Part shown: one piece after another, positions 37,029 through 45,076 of the stretch
Layout of the letters: the number at the start of each line of letters is the position of its first letter
Position numbering within the stretch: position 1 is the first letter of the stretch
The notes under the pieces: model-generated
Seen by the model: the letters and a program-made list of their open reading frames with translations, nothing else
The model's database searches: none
Told to the model about the DNA's origin: nothing
Program-made: the position numbers and the translations under genes
From: an uncultured Prevotellaceae bacterium
Lineage (GTDB): Bacteria; Bacteroidota; Bacteroidia; Bacteroidales; Bacteroidaceae
Assembly (NCBI GenBank): GCA_900313615.1
Contig: OMRP01000001.1
Coordinates: 310,001-374,000, forward strand
Length of the DNA: 64,000 bases
Direction of reading: 5' to 3'

Positions 37029-37949
37029 ATGAATAAGATAAGCAACGAGATAAAAATAGCATTGGTGGCCATTGTGGGCATCATCCTTCTCTTTTTCGGC
37101 ATGAATTTCCTCAAGGGAATTCATCTGTTTTCCAATAATAATTCATATTTCGTGCAGTTCGACAAAATCGACGGCCTTTCCAACTCCAGCCCTGTCATGG
37201 CCAATGGCTATAAGGTGGGCATCGTGAAAAGCATCAATTTCGACTATTCTGGTGAAAAGGGCATCGTGGCGGAACTCGATGTCGACGACGAACTGAAGAT
37301 TCCAAAAGGCTCCACGGCGGCCATATCGAGCGACCTCCTCGGAAATGTGAAACTCAACCTCATCCTTTCAAAGGAAAAGACGTACCTTAACCCGGGAGAT
37401 ATGCTGATGGGACGATACGACGATGGAGCGCTCGGCGAGGTGAAGAAAATGGTGCCTTCCTTGCAACAGATGTTGCCGAAGGTCGACTCCATACTGGCAA
37501 GCGTTAACAATATCCTGGCTGATCCGCATATCCAGGGCATTCTGAACAATGCCTACGATGTGACGGGCAACTTGCGCTCTACCACGGCGGAACTCACATC
37601 GTTCATGGGGGATGTGAAGACTCGCGTGCCGGCTCTCTTCGACAAGGCGGGTGGGGTGCTCGACAACACCTCACAGGTGATGACAAATGCCGAAAAGGTG
37701 ACCGACCAATTGGCGCAGTCCGATTTCCAAGGCACACTGGCTAAACTAGATGCCACGGTGGGACAGATGCAGGAGCTGGCGCAGAAATTGAACTCCAATC
37801 AGGGGTCGTTGGGCAAACTGATGAACGACGACGGGCTATACAAAAACCTCAATGCTACCATGCTTCAGGCTGACTCGTTGCTCATGGACCTCCGACAGCA
37901 TCCCAAACGCTACGTCCACTTCTCTCTCTTCGGCAGAAAAGACAAATAA
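37029..37949 (+). CDS. MlaD/MCE-family lipid-transport protein
   Basis: This protein has 306 residues. A single N-terminal transmembrane helix (IALVAIVGIILLFFGMNFL, about 10-28) anchors it in the inner membrane, and the MCE domain follows at about 38-115 (YFVQFDKIDGLSNSSPVMA, GSTAAISSDLLGNVKLNL). The C-terminal half is helical with repeats of polar heptads, as in the periplasmic helical part of MlaD/PqiB/YebT relatives. These hexameric proteins carry phospholipids across the periplasm with an ABC transporter. The permease and ATPase genes are not adjacent here. It is probably co-transcribed with the amidase gene. Confidence 0.88.
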   Translation: MNKISNEIKIALVAIVGIILLFFGMNFLKGIHLFSNNNSYFVQFDKIDGLSNSSPVMANGYKVGIVKSINFDYSGEKGIVAELDVDDELKIPKGSTAAISSDLLGNVKLNLILSKEKTYLNPGDMLMGRYDDGALGEVKKMVPSLQQMLPKVDSILASVNNILADPHIQGILNNAYDVTGNLRSTTAELTSFMGDVKTRVPALFDKAGGVLDNTSQVMTNAEKVTDQLAQSDFQGTLAKLDATVGQMQELAQKLNSNQGSLGKLMNDDGLYKNLNATMLQADSLLMDLRQHPKRYVHFSLFGRKDK

Positions 37950-38010
37950 TCGTCTGTCTGACCTGATACCCAAAAGGTTCTCTTACGCTCCTCCTTAATA
38001 GGGGAAAAAG

Positions 38011-38031
38011 GGATGTTCACCCTCAACATCC
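38011..38031 (+). terminator. Possible weak terminator after the MlaD-like gene
   Basis: GGATGTT and AACATCC pair around a 7-base loop, followed by TTTCATTC. The stem is short and the T-run interrupted, so the call is tentative. Confidence 0.35.
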
Positions 38032-38087
38032 TTTCATTCAATAGGATAAGTGGAGAATGAAAAAACTTTACAAAAATGCGCTCAAAA

Positions 38088-38310
38088 AAATATTCACAAG
38101 TGTGCATAATTTAGAATTGTTCTAAATAATAAAAAATGCGTTTTCCACTTTATCAAATCGCCGCAAAATGTTGATAATAAAAAAGATATAACCATTGAAA
38201 TTAGGTTGAACGGCACTTTTACGAATAATTGAAAATATTGGTGCAATTTCTTGATTTTCAGAGGGTTGAAAAAATGCAAATTAGTAGCTTGTTGCCTATT
38301 TTTCACCTCA
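38088..38310. other. Candidate oriC or DnaA autoregulatory region upstream of dnaA
   Basis: This is an AT-rich gap with several DnaA-box-like nonamers. The minus-strand TTATGCACA (38101-38109) fits TTATNCACA exactly. Single-mismatch sites are ATATTCACA (38090), TTTTCCACT (38141), TTATCAACA on the minus strand (38169) and TTTTTCACC (38299). The rest of the 520-base gap (37950-38469) holds no gene. Position next to dnaA suits an origin or self-regulation; strand-skew data would be needed to choose. Confidence 0.4.
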
Positions 38311-38469
38311 CTCATAAAGTGCCATCAACGTGTGATTTACGAGTTTCGGCTGAGAGAAAACTAAAATGCAGATTTTGTTCTCCGAGAAAAAAATACGAAA
38401 TTTGCACTCGTTAAACTAACAACAGTCCTGATACCGTCTTTTTAGACCTTCTATTAAACTACAAGGTGA

Positions 38470-39876
38470 ATGAATGTAAGTCCTGAAATGCTTTGGAAAC
38501 GTTGCCTGCAAATTATACGTGACAACACCACCGAGCAAACATACCAAACCTGGTTCATGCCACTGGCTTTAGAGTCGTACAACCTGTCGACCAAAGCAGT
38601 GGTTCTGCGTGTTCCCAGCCAGTATTATTATGAATACTTGGAGGAGCACTTCGTGGGCTTACTCGGAAAAGTGCTGAATAAGGTCTTCGGTAATGGCGTT
38701 AAACTTTTATATAAGGTAGCGGCCGTTAGCGCACAGGGTACTGACGTGTGCATGAAGTCGGACAACTCTCCTGAAGGAATCACTCCACAGAAGCAGACGA
38801 AAGGCAATATGCCGCCAACCATCCTCGACGTCGCAGGACAACAACTTGACCCACAACTGAACCCGCACCAGACCTTCGACAATTTCATCGAGGGCGTGAG
38901 CAACAGACTGCCGAGAACCATTGGCGTCAACATATCGAAAAATCCGAACAACACTCAGTTCAACCCGATGTTCGTATTCGGACCGTCGGGATGCGGAAAG
39001 ACACACCTCGTCAATGCCGTGGGCGTGATGACTAAACAGCTCTTCCCAAATAAAAGGGTGCTTTACATCAGTGCTCGACTTTTCCAGGTGCAATATACCA
39101 ACGCTGTCCGACAAAACACCGTCAACGACTTCATTGGTTTCTACCAGACCATCGACTTGCTTATCGTTGACGATATCCAGGAGTGGATGACGGGAAAAGC
39201 CACCCAGGATACTTTCTTCCATATCTTTGACCATCTGTTCCGCAACGGCAAACGCATCATTCTTGCGTGCGACAGACCACCGGTAGATCTCAAGGGGATG
39301 AACGAAAGACTTATCACGCGGTTCTGCTGCGGACTGATCGCTGAACTGCAGCGTCCAGACAAACAACTTTGTGCAGATATCCTTAATGACAGGATAGCTC
39401 GTGATGGACTGGCCATCCCCGACGATGTGATTGCTTATATCGCAAATACGGCCAACGGTAGTGTGAGAGACCTCGAAGGTGTCATCAACTCACTTCTTGC
39501 ATACTCCGTCGTCGACAACTGCAAAATCGATATGCGACTGGCGGAACGTATCATCAAGCGGGCAGTGAAAATCGATGACAAACCGCTTACCATCGACGAT
39601 ATCCTCGAATGTGTGTGCAACCATTTCCATGTGGATGCCGAAGCGGTGAACAGCAAGAGCCGTAAGCGCGAATTGGTCATACCTCGACAGGTGTCGATGT
39701 ATCTCGCACAGAAACATATCAAGATGCCGGCAGCCAGGATAGGTAAACTGGTTGGTGGAAGGGACCATTCCACGGTGCTACACTCATGTACACAGGTGGA
39801 GAACAGAATGAAAGTGGATAAACAGTTCTCCGAAGAGATTCTTTCCATCGAATCCGCCTTCAAACTGAAAGCGTAA
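38470..39876 (+). CDS. dnaA: Chromosomal replication initiator DnaA
   Basis: This 468-residue protein has all four domains. Domain I (1-85) begins SPEMLWKRCLQIIRDN. A linker (86-130) follows. The AAA+ domain has Walker A GPSGCGKT at 171-178 and Walker B LLIVDDIQ at 230-237, with the arginine-finger region NERLITRF near 292. The DNA-binding domain ends with the DnaA signature GGRDHSTVLHSC at 429-440. It binds DnaA boxes and opens the origin. The upstream gap contains DnaA-box-like sites and a 520-base non-coding stretch. dnaN is not adjacent, as is usual in Bacteroidetes. The sequence after the arginine finger, FCCGL, has two cysteines where an aromatic residue is more common. Confidence 0.96.
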   Translation: MNVSPEMLWKRCLQIIRDNTTEQTYQTWFMPLALESYNLSTKAVVLRVPSQYYYEYLEEHFVGLLGKVLNKVFGNGVKLLYKVAAVSAQGTDVCMKSDNSPEGITPQKQTKGNMPPTILDVAGQQLDPQLNPHQTFDNFIEGVSNRLPRTIGVNISKNPNNTQFNPMFVFGPSGCGKTHLVNAVGVMTKQLFPNKRVLYISARLFQVQYTNAVRQNTVNDFIGFYQTIDLLIVDDIQEWMTGKATQDTFFHIFDHLFRNGKRIILACDRPPVDLKGMNERLITRFCCGLIAELQRPDKQLCADILNDRIARDGLAIPDDVIAYIANTANGSVRDLEGVINSLLAYSVVDNCKIDMRLAERIIKRAVKIDDKPLTIDDILECVCNHFHVDAEAVNSKSRKRELVIPRQVSMYLAQKHIKMPAARIGKLVGGRDHSTVLHSCTQVENRMKVDKQFSEEILSIESAFKLKA

Positions 39877-39887
39877 CATCTCGGCTT

Positions 39888-39946
39888 TCCCCTCCTTTTT
39901 CAAAGGAGGGGTAGGGGTGGTTTGTCAAATAATGTCCCATCCTCTT
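39888..39946 (+). repeat. Class B palindromic repeat after dnaA
   Basis: CCCCTCCTTTTTCAAAGGAGGGG then TAGGGGTGGTTTGTC and AATGTCCCATCC. It begins 11 bases after the dnaA stop. Confidence 0.85.
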
Positions 39947-39954
39947 TTTCATCT

Positions 39955-40030
39955 ATTCATTTTTTCTTCTTCTCATATTATTATTAATGAGAATTCGCGG
40001 CTAATTCATGGAAATTCAACGTAAAAAAGC
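39955..40030 (+). repeat. Class C element, part b
   Basis: ATTCGCGGCTAATTCATGG followed by AAATTCAACGTAAAAAA repeats the sequence at 40212-40252 with few changes. Related copies occur at 44385-44425 and 50905-50950. Confidence 0.7.
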
Positions 40031-40070
40031 CCAATGCGATTATTTAAATTATGCAGATTTCTTTCATATT

Positions 40071-40103
40071 CTCCCTCCCTCGGGAGGGGTTAGGGGAGGG
40101 GCT
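40071..40103 (+). repeat. Class A palindromic repeat
   Basis: CTCCCTCCCTCGGGAGGGG followed by TTAGGGGAGGGGCTC. This is the nearest relative of the copy inside fkp. Confidence 0.85.
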
Positions 40104-40104
40104 C

Positions 40105-40260
40105 TTTAAATCAGTCTAATCTTGTATTATCAGTGTCCTAAATAATCATCAGTTGCAGCCAAAATAGCTTTTTCGTATTTCTTTTTTTCATTTCTCAGAA
40201 TTGTTATTTATGAAAATTCGCGGCTAATTCACGGAAAATCAACGTAAAAAAACCAGTCCT
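40105..40260 (+). repeat. Class C element, parts a and b
   Basis: Part a (TATTATCAGTGTCCTAAAT then AATCATCAGTTG, 40126-40154) recurs nearly exactly at 51012-51044 and in part at 44298-44320 and 57515-57531. Part b (TTCGCGGCTAATTCACGG and onwards) follows. Confidence 0.75.
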
Positions 40261-40278
40261 AAAATTCATCAGTTGATA

Positions 40279-40323
40279 GGGTTAGGGGAGAGGCTCCCTC
40301 CCTTTGGGAGGGCCGGGGTGGGT
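40279..40323 (+). repeat. Class A palindromic repeat, extended copy
   Basis: GGTTAGGGGAGAGGCTCC is joined to CCTCCCTTTGGGAGGGCCGG and GGTGGGT, as if tails of two copies had fused. Confidence 0.8.
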
Positions 40324-40325
40324 TA

Positions 40326-40477
40326 TAAAAAGCCGCCATGTCTCACGACGTGGCGGCTTATATATAAAATAAAACTAACTCAAAGTATCTACTCTCTCGA
40401 GCTGATTTCTTCTTTGCTTATGAGAATATAGCGAAAAATATTTAATAAGGTCTTTAATAGTATTTGTTACACTTTAT
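40326..40477 (-). ncRNA. Candidate small RNA (about 150 nt) between dnaA and the thiamin operon
   Basis: On the minus strand a full promoter (-33 TTTG and -7 TATCTTTG) predicts a transcript starting near 40477. About 120 nt later comes a strong hairpin (AAGCCGCCACGTC / GACATGGCGGCTT, 13 bp with one G-U pair, 4-base loop) followed by a run of T at 40326-40331. No ATG-initiated reading frame exists in between, and the next gene in that direction is dnaA on the opposite strand, so this is not a leader. The body contains GCTCGAGAGAGTAGATACTT. I do not recognise the family; 6S-like or a regulatory RNA are possibilities. Confidence 0.5.
40330..40359 (-). terminator. Terminator hairpin of the candidate small RNA
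   Basis: A 13-bp stem (40330-40342 with 40347-40359, one G-U pair) around the loop GTGA on the minus strand ends in TTTTTAT. It is well separated from any coding region. Confidence 0.7.
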
Positions 40478-40483
40478 GTGCTA

Positions 40484-40515
40484 CAAAGATATGATTTTCT
40501 TGACCTCATTGCAAA
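40484..40515 (-). promoter_or_regulatory. Promoter of the candidate small RNA
   Basis: The -7 element TATCTTTG (40484-40491) and the -33 TTTG (40512-40515) are spaced by 20 bases, one of the best matches to the Bacteroidetes consensus in this window. Confidence 0.65.
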
Positions 40516-40582
40516 TAATTTCCGACAAAAAATATGTTGTATAACATAAAATAACATTGTGCTCGCACACAATTATTTTCCA

Positions 40583-40612
40583 CTCCCTCCCTTTGGGAGG
40601 GTCGGGGTGGGT
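40583..40612 (+). repeat. Class A palindromic repeat beside pnuT
   Basis: CTCCCTCCCTTTGGGAGGG followed by TCGGGGTGGGT lies 11 bases from the stop codon of pnuT. Confidence 0.85.
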
Positions 40613-40622
40613 ATGGTGGGTA

Positions 40623-41234
40623 TCACTCCTCCTTCATCATCCTGCACCACTTGAAATACCCCAGAACGGCAATCACCACATACAAACCGTACAGGCTTGC
40701 CTTGAAGGGGATATCCTTGTAGGCATACAGCGCGCAGCAGAGGGCATCCACCACCAGCCATATCCACCATTGCTCCACATATTTCCTTGACAGTGCCCAC
40801 AGGGCGATGATGCTCAGCGCATTGATGAAACTGTCGCTCATGGGCACGGTGCTGTTTGTGAAGTGGACCAGGATTTCATATATCGCCAACCATAACAGCA
40901 AGAAGACGACAGTGGCCCATAACGCTTGTTTGCGGGGGATATGACTGATACGTGGGGGCTCTTTCTTCGCACTGTCCTTACGCTTCAAACCCCATTTCCA
41001 TACGGCATAACCATAGATGGCGGCAAGGGCGTAATAGATGGCCATGCCAAAGTCGGCATATAGCCCAGCGGAGAAATACAGCCACATATCCACCAGGGGC
41101 ATGATGATACTCACCAGCCAGAGGTAGATGCTGGCGCGATATTCCAACAGGATATAGATGATGCCCAGCACCGCCCCCGCCACATCAAGGATGCGGAGGT
41201 GGTGGGCGGTGAGGAAATCGATAATCGCGTCCAT
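40623..41234 (-). CDS. pnuT: PnuT-like thiamin transporter (PnuC family)
   Basis: This 203-residue membrane protein has seven predicted helices of the PnuC vitamin-transporter fold. Family features include EYRASIYLWLVSIIMPLVDM near 32-51, YALAAIYGYAVWKWG, and the C-terminal WWIWLVVDALCCALYAYKDI. PnuC relatives let vitamins diffuse in, trapped by later phosphorylation. It is called PnuT rather than the nicotinamide-riboside carrier because it lies five bases after a TonB receptor gene whose mRNA leader is a TPP riboswitch, the known Bacteroidetes thiamin arrangement. The usual third gene, a thiamin pyrophosphokinase, is absent here. Confidence 0.88.
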   Translation of the reverse strand: MDAIIDFLTAHHLRILDVAGAVLGIIYILLEYRASIYLWLVSIIMPLVDMWLYFSAGLYADFGMAIYYALAAIYGYAVWKWGLKRKDSAKKEPPRISHIPRKQALWATVVFLLLWLAIYEILVHFTNSTVPMSDSFINALSIIALWALSRKYVEQWWIWLVVDALCCALYAYKDIPFKASLYGLYVVIAVLGYFKWCRMMKEE

Positions 41235-41239
41235 GCGTG

Positions 41240-43615
41240 TCAGAACCTAAGGGTGAGGAAGCCCATGGCGGTGAACCCGGCACTGGGAACGAATCCAATC
41301 TGGTAATAACGGTTGTCATTGCCATGACCGTAACTGTCGCAAATGGCGGAATAAACCCAACCATTGGCGGCGTAACGACGGGCGAACACATTGTTCACGT
41401 TCATGCCTACAACCACTTCCTTCAATGGGCAGACCTTGGTCACCTTTGTGGTGTAGCTCACACTGAAGTCGGATACGCTGAAGCAGGGAAGTGAACGGGC
41501 GGTGTTCTCGCTGTTGTCCAGATACTGGCGACCAACGAAATTGGTATGCCACATGCCTTGCCAACCATTCTTGTGGACGGTGATGAAACCGTTGAGGATG
41601 GTCGAGGGCGAGAAAGCCAACGTCGACTCATCGTAATGGATGGTGCGACTGCCATTGTCCCAGTCTTCCACCACTTCGTCGAAGTCCTTGATTTTGTTGG
41701 CGCTCAGCGCGGCATTGCCTTCGATGGTCAGCCATGGGGTGATGTCCCAACCGGCGGACAACTCGATGCCAGCACGGTAGGAGTCATCGATATTGGTGGT
41801 CAGCGGCTCGCCGATGTCACTCACCTGACCGGTCTGCACCAATTGGTCGGTATATTTCATGTAGTAGAGGTTGATGCCGCCACGAAGGGTGCTGCCATTG
41901 TAGTTGTAACCCAGTTCATAGTCAATCATCTTCTCGGCCTTCGGGGCAGGAAGACTGCCGTTGTCGGTGAAATTGTTGCGTTCGGGCTCACGATGGCTAT
42001 TGCCCACGGAGGCGAACACATGATGTCCACCGACTATATAACTGACACCACCGCGCAGGTTCACGAAGTCATATTTCTCATCGATGTCCAGCGGCTGGTT
42101 GCTGTAAGTGCCATCCTCATTGCTGTAGAATTTGTCATTATAACCGTCGGTCTTATAGTTGACATGACGGTATTGGGCGTCGCCGAAGACACTCAGATGG
42201 GGAGTGAACTTATACGAGGCTTTCAGATAGCCTGTATAGTCGCCCTTCTCCGCATCGGAGTCATAGTATTGGTAGTCTCCACCTTTCATGATCTGGCCGC
42301 GCAGCGTCTCATTGGCCACATAGGTGAGGTAGCCGAAGTGGTTGCCCTTGAATTGTTGTATCGACAGACCGCCAATGACGTCCCAATGCGAATCCTTGAA
42401 GTTCACGTTCCACACCAGACCGTAGGTGTCTTGCTCCAAGCCTTTTTTGCGGATGAAGTCGGTGCGCTTTAGTGTGCTTCCGTCGCTCAGGGTGATGTTC
42501 GACAGACCGAACTTGCTCAGTTTGTTGTTCGGACGGAACTCGTTGTAGTAGCCGTAGCCGTGGGTGTAGTGCACCGCGCCGCGCATCTTCCACCAGGGGT
42601 TGATTTCCCATGTGGCGGAGAGGATGTTGTGGTTCTGCCAGAAATTGTCGGTGGCCTGACGCCACAGACTGCCGTCAGCCATGCGGTAGCGGACGGTTTG
42701 GTAACTGCCGTCCTGGAATATCATGTTGCCGTTGTTATCGTAGGCGATGGTCTCATACAGGGTGTTGTAACGACCCAGTCCCACTTCGTACATGTCTTTG
42801 TAGTTGTGGATGCCCGTGGCCATGCCGTAGGTGCCGTCCATAATCGACAGGTCGTTGTCACCGGCAGTGACACCGTTCCATGCCTGACCGGTCTTCTCGA
42901 AATTGCCGATGTTTTTGTAACTGATCAGCCAATGGTCATTGGCATAGCTGATGCCGCCGTAGTAACTGCCCGAGCGACCTGAGGTGCCATGCACATAACC
43001 GTCGGTGTTGGTCTCGTGGTAGGCTCCGTCTATCACGATGTGGTTCCACAACAGACCGGTGGAGAACGAACCGCCCACGTTAAAAGTGTTGTACGAACCG
43101 TATGAACCGGTCAACTCAAACGAGGGGGTGGGGGAGGCGGCTCGTGTCTGCATGATGATGTTGGCGCCGAAGGCTCCGTCACCATGTGTCGAGTTGCCCA
43201 CACCGCGTTGTATCTGCACGCTGCCCAACAGCGAGGCATAACTGTTCATGTTGGCCCAGAACACGCACTGGTCCTCGGGTGAGTTCAGTGGCACACCGTC
43301 TATCGTCACGTTGATGCGGGCGTCTCTCACACCGCGAATACGCATGTAAGAGGTACCGGTACCCATACCGTTCTCGCTCCATGCCATGATGCTGGGCGAC
43401 TGGGAAAAAAGGAGGGGCAGCTCCTGCCCGGTCTTGGAAAACGATTGCAGTTCTGACTTGCTGAAGTTTGAAATGGCGTAGGGTGCGTCCTTCTTGGCGC
43501 GAATGCCACTCACCACCACTTCCTGCAACTCTTCCAAACGCAATGAGTCTGGCGCCTGTGCCATCATTCCAAGACTGAACAGCAGTCCCGCTAAACACAA
43601 AAACTTTCTCTTCAT
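41240..43615 (-). CDS. TonB-dependent outer-membrane receptor for thiamin
   Basis: This protein has 791 residues with a signal peptide (LLFSLGMMAQA). RLEELQEVVVSGIRAKKDAP (about 26-45) is the TonB-box and plug start. The plug follows to about 165 (SYMRIRGVRDARINVTIDGVP), then the 22-strand barrel ends in a terminal aromatic residue (GFLTLRF). The substrate is inferred from the TPP riboswitch upstream and the PnuT gene five bases downstream. There is no carboxypeptidase-like extension at the N-terminus as in SusC proteins. Expression should fall when TPP is plentiful. The leader between riboswitch and ATG is about 190 bases. Confidence 0.9.
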   Translation of the reverse strand: MKRKFLCLAGLLFSLGMMAQAPDSLRLEELQEVVVSGIRAKKDAPYAISNFSKSELQSFSKTGQELPLLFSQSPSIMAWSENGMGTGTSYMRIRGVRDARINVTIDGVPLNSPEDQCVFWANMNSYASLLGSVQIQRGVGNSTHGDGAFGANIIMQTRAASPTPSFELTGSYGSYNTFNVGGSFSTGLLWNHIVIDGAYHETNTDGYVHGTSGRSGSYYGGISYANDHWLISYKNIGNFEKTGQAWNGVTAGDNDLSIMDGTYGMATGIHNYKDMYEVGLGRYNTLYETIAYDNNGNMIFQDGSYQTVRYRMADGSLWRQATDNFWQNHNILSATWEINPWWKMRGAVHYTHGYGYYNEFRPNNKLSKFGLSNITLSDGSTLKRTDFIRKKGLEQDTYGLVWNVNFKDSHWDVIGGLSIQQFKGNHFGYLTYVANETLRGQIMKGGDYQYYDSDAEKGDYTGYLKASYKFTPHLSVFGDAQYRHVNYKTDGYNDKFYSNEDGTYSNQPLDIDEKYDFVNLRGGVSYIVGGHHVFASVGNSHREPERNNFTDNGSLPAPKAEKMIDYELGYNYNGSTLRGGINLYYMKYTDQLVQTGQVSDIGEPLTTNIDDSYRAGIELSAGWDITPWLTIEGNAALSANKIKDFDEVVEDWDNGSRTIHYDESTLAFSPSTILNGFITVHKNGWQGMWHTNFVGRQYLDNSENTARSLPCFSVSDFSVSYTTKVTKVCPLKEVVVGMNVNNVFARRYAANGWVYSAICDSYGHGNDNRYYQIGFVPSAGFTAMGFLTLRF

Positions 43616-43804
43616 TTTTTCCTTATTCTTTTTTTATGTTCCTGAAGTTTTATGGGAAATATATGGTAGTGCCATTGTGGAATTATAGAAGTGGATAAGA
43701 CGTTGTGTCGTGCTGTCGTCCTTTTATAATTTCCCTTTTAACATCCTACTATAACTTTCTCTTTAACTTCCGAAAAATGAATATAATAAGGGGGATATGG
43801 GATA

Positions 43805-43882
43805 AAACAGTTTCCTCCGCCGGCATTACCCGGATCAGGTTCGAGGGTGTAATCTCAGCCCAAATGGTAGGGCACCCCTTGA
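43805..43882 (-). promoter_or_regulatory. TPP riboswitch (THI element)
   Basis: Read on the minus strand, GGGGTGCC, GGGCTGAGATTACACCC, GAACCTGATCCGGGTAATG and CCGGCGGAGGAAACT are the conserved THI-box blocks in the right order and spacing. It senses thiamin pyrophosphate and controls the TonB receptor and pnuT downstream. An obvious expression platform in the 190-base remainder was not recognised. Confidence 0.95.
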
Positions 43883-43904
43883 CTTACATTTTGTAAATCG
43901 AGTG

Positions 43905-43935
43905 CAAAGGTAGTGCAAGTTGAGCGAAGAACAAA
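43905..43935 (-). promoter_or_regulatory. Promoter of the thiamin uptake operon
   Basis: The -7 element TACCTTTG (43905-43912) and -33 TTTG (43932-43935) are 19 bases apart. The start site would be just before the riboswitch. Both elements lie in the first unit of a tandem minisatellite. Confidence 0.7.
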
Positions 43936-44265
43936 AAGAATTCATTCTTTTTTTATTCCGAAACGCCGCCTACGTTATCAAAAGGTAGTGCAAACCGAGC
44001 GAAAAGCAAAGAAAAATTCTTTTTTTCTTTCTTTTCCGAGGTGCCGCCTACCTTATCAAAAGGTAGTGCAAACCGAGCGAAAAGCAAAGAAAAATTCTTT
44101 TTTTCTTTCTTTTCCGAGGTGCCGCCTACGTTATCAAAAGGTAGTGCAAGTTGAGCGAAGAACAAAAAGAATTCATTCTTTTTTTATTCCGAAACGCCGC
44201 CTACGTTATCAAAAGGTAGTGCAAACCGAACGAAAAGCAAAGAAAATGTATCTTTGCTTTTCCGC
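43906..44265. repeat. 75-78 bp minisatellite carrying copies of the thiamin-operon promoter
   Basis: The word AAAGGTAGTGCAA starts at 43906, 43981, 44059, 44137 and 44212, giving units of 75, 78, 78 and 75 bases and a fifth, partial unit. Two sequence types alternate: A (units 1 and 4: GTTGAGCGAAGAAC) and B (units 2, 3, 5: ACCGAGCGAAAAGC). Each unit contains an inverted repeat (AAAAAGAAT/ATTCTTTTT in type A) and ends CGCCGCCTACGTTATCA or close to it. A reading frame across it is a repeat artefact. Confidence 0.9.
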
Positions 44266-44430
44266 GAATTAATCAGTTAAAATCAGTCTAATCTCGTATT
44301 ATCAGTGTCCTAAATCCTATAACTCTCAGTCAGAAATAGTTTATTCACATTATTCATATTTCTTTCATTTTCTACAGGAGTGTTATTCATGGAAATTTGT
44401 GGCTAATTCACGGTAATTCAATGTAAACAA
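44266..44430 (+). repeat. Class C element, parts a and b (diverged)
   Basis: CGTATTATCAGTGTCCTAAAT (part a, near 44298) and GTGGCTAATTCACGG then TAATTCAATGTAAAC (part b) are recognisable. It follows the minisatellite directly. Confidence 0.65.
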
Positions 44431-44479
44431 AAATAAGCTGATTCATATTATTCACATTTCTTTCATGTATTTTATTCCA

Positions 44480-44929
44480 CTACTCAGTGAAGATGAATTC
44501 CGTGGTGGCTCCATTCACATTGTGGAATGTGCCTTCAAAAATGTATCCGGCTTCGCAAACGTCACCCTCGCCGATGAAAGTGCCTTTTTTCTTGCCATGG
44601 GAATCATAGGAGTTGACCACTAAATAGCCAAAACCGTCGTTGTCAAGTCTCGACTGCTTGGTGTCTACCTTGAGTGTGCTGCGTACCGTCTTGCCTCCCA
44701 TACGGTAGGTCAAGGTGCCGGTTAAACCTCGTAAGGTCATCTTTGCATTGTCCACGTTTCCTATGCGTCCAGTCATGCGCAGCCTAAAATATACTGTCAG
44801 CGCCTTGACTTCTGATGGGGCTTCACGTGGGGTAGGCTCTTCGTGGTGGTGACCAAATGCAATGGCTGGGGTGAGCAGTGCTGTGGCCATCAGAAGGGTA
44901 GAGGCCATGATGAGAGTTGTCTTTTTCAT
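44480..44929 (-). CDS. Exported small protein of unknown function
   Basis: This protein has 149 residues. A signal peptide (MKKTTLIMASTLLMATALL, ending IAFG) is followed by a histidine-rich start HHHEEP, possibly metal-binding, and then a single beta-rich domain (VKALTVYFRLRMTGRIGNVDN, GTLTYRMGGKTVRSTLKV). I do not recognise a family. No operon partners: the gap to the patatin gene on the same strand is 147 bases of AT-rich octamers. Expected location is periplasmic. Confidence 0.65.
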   Translation of the reverse strand: MKKTTLIMASTLLMATALLTPAIAFGHHHEEPTPREAPSEVKALTVYFRLRMTGRIGNVDNAKMTLRGLTGTLTYRMGGKTVRSTLKVDTKQSRLDNDGFGYLVVNSYDSHGKKKGTFIGEGDVCEAGYIFEGTFHNVNGATTEFIFTE

Positions 44930-45010
44930 ATTCTTTTTTGGGGTTAAATTGTTGTAGGTATGTCCAATTATTTACTTTTATAGCCTTATGATTCTTTTAG
45001 TTTTTAATTT

Positions 45011-45076
45011 TTCTCATCTTTTCATCTTTTCATCTTTTCATCTTTTCATTTTATAATTTTATAATTTTTAAATTTT
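45011..45076. repeat. AT-rich octamer/low-complexity repeat
   Basis: Repeated CATCTTTT units (8-base period) pass into TTATAATTTT and AATTTTTTAATTTTT runs. Similar tracts occur at 9118-9160, 51055-51115, 57319-57580 and 59341-59440. Confidence 0.6.

Noticed and set aside
44249..44256. Plus-strand TATCTTTG at the end of the minisatellite
   Set aside because: No gene, terminator or other support follows on the plus strand, and no -33 element fits; treated as chance.
43906..44265. Possible CRISPR array
   Set aside because: Units are 75-78 bp, directly adjacent and without unique spacers; no cas genes are present.
43913..44272. A 119-codon frame of repeated QKVVQTERKAKK-like blocks
   Set aside because: It is a by-product of the 75-78 bp minisatellite; both strands show similar artificial frames and there is no conserved protein feature.
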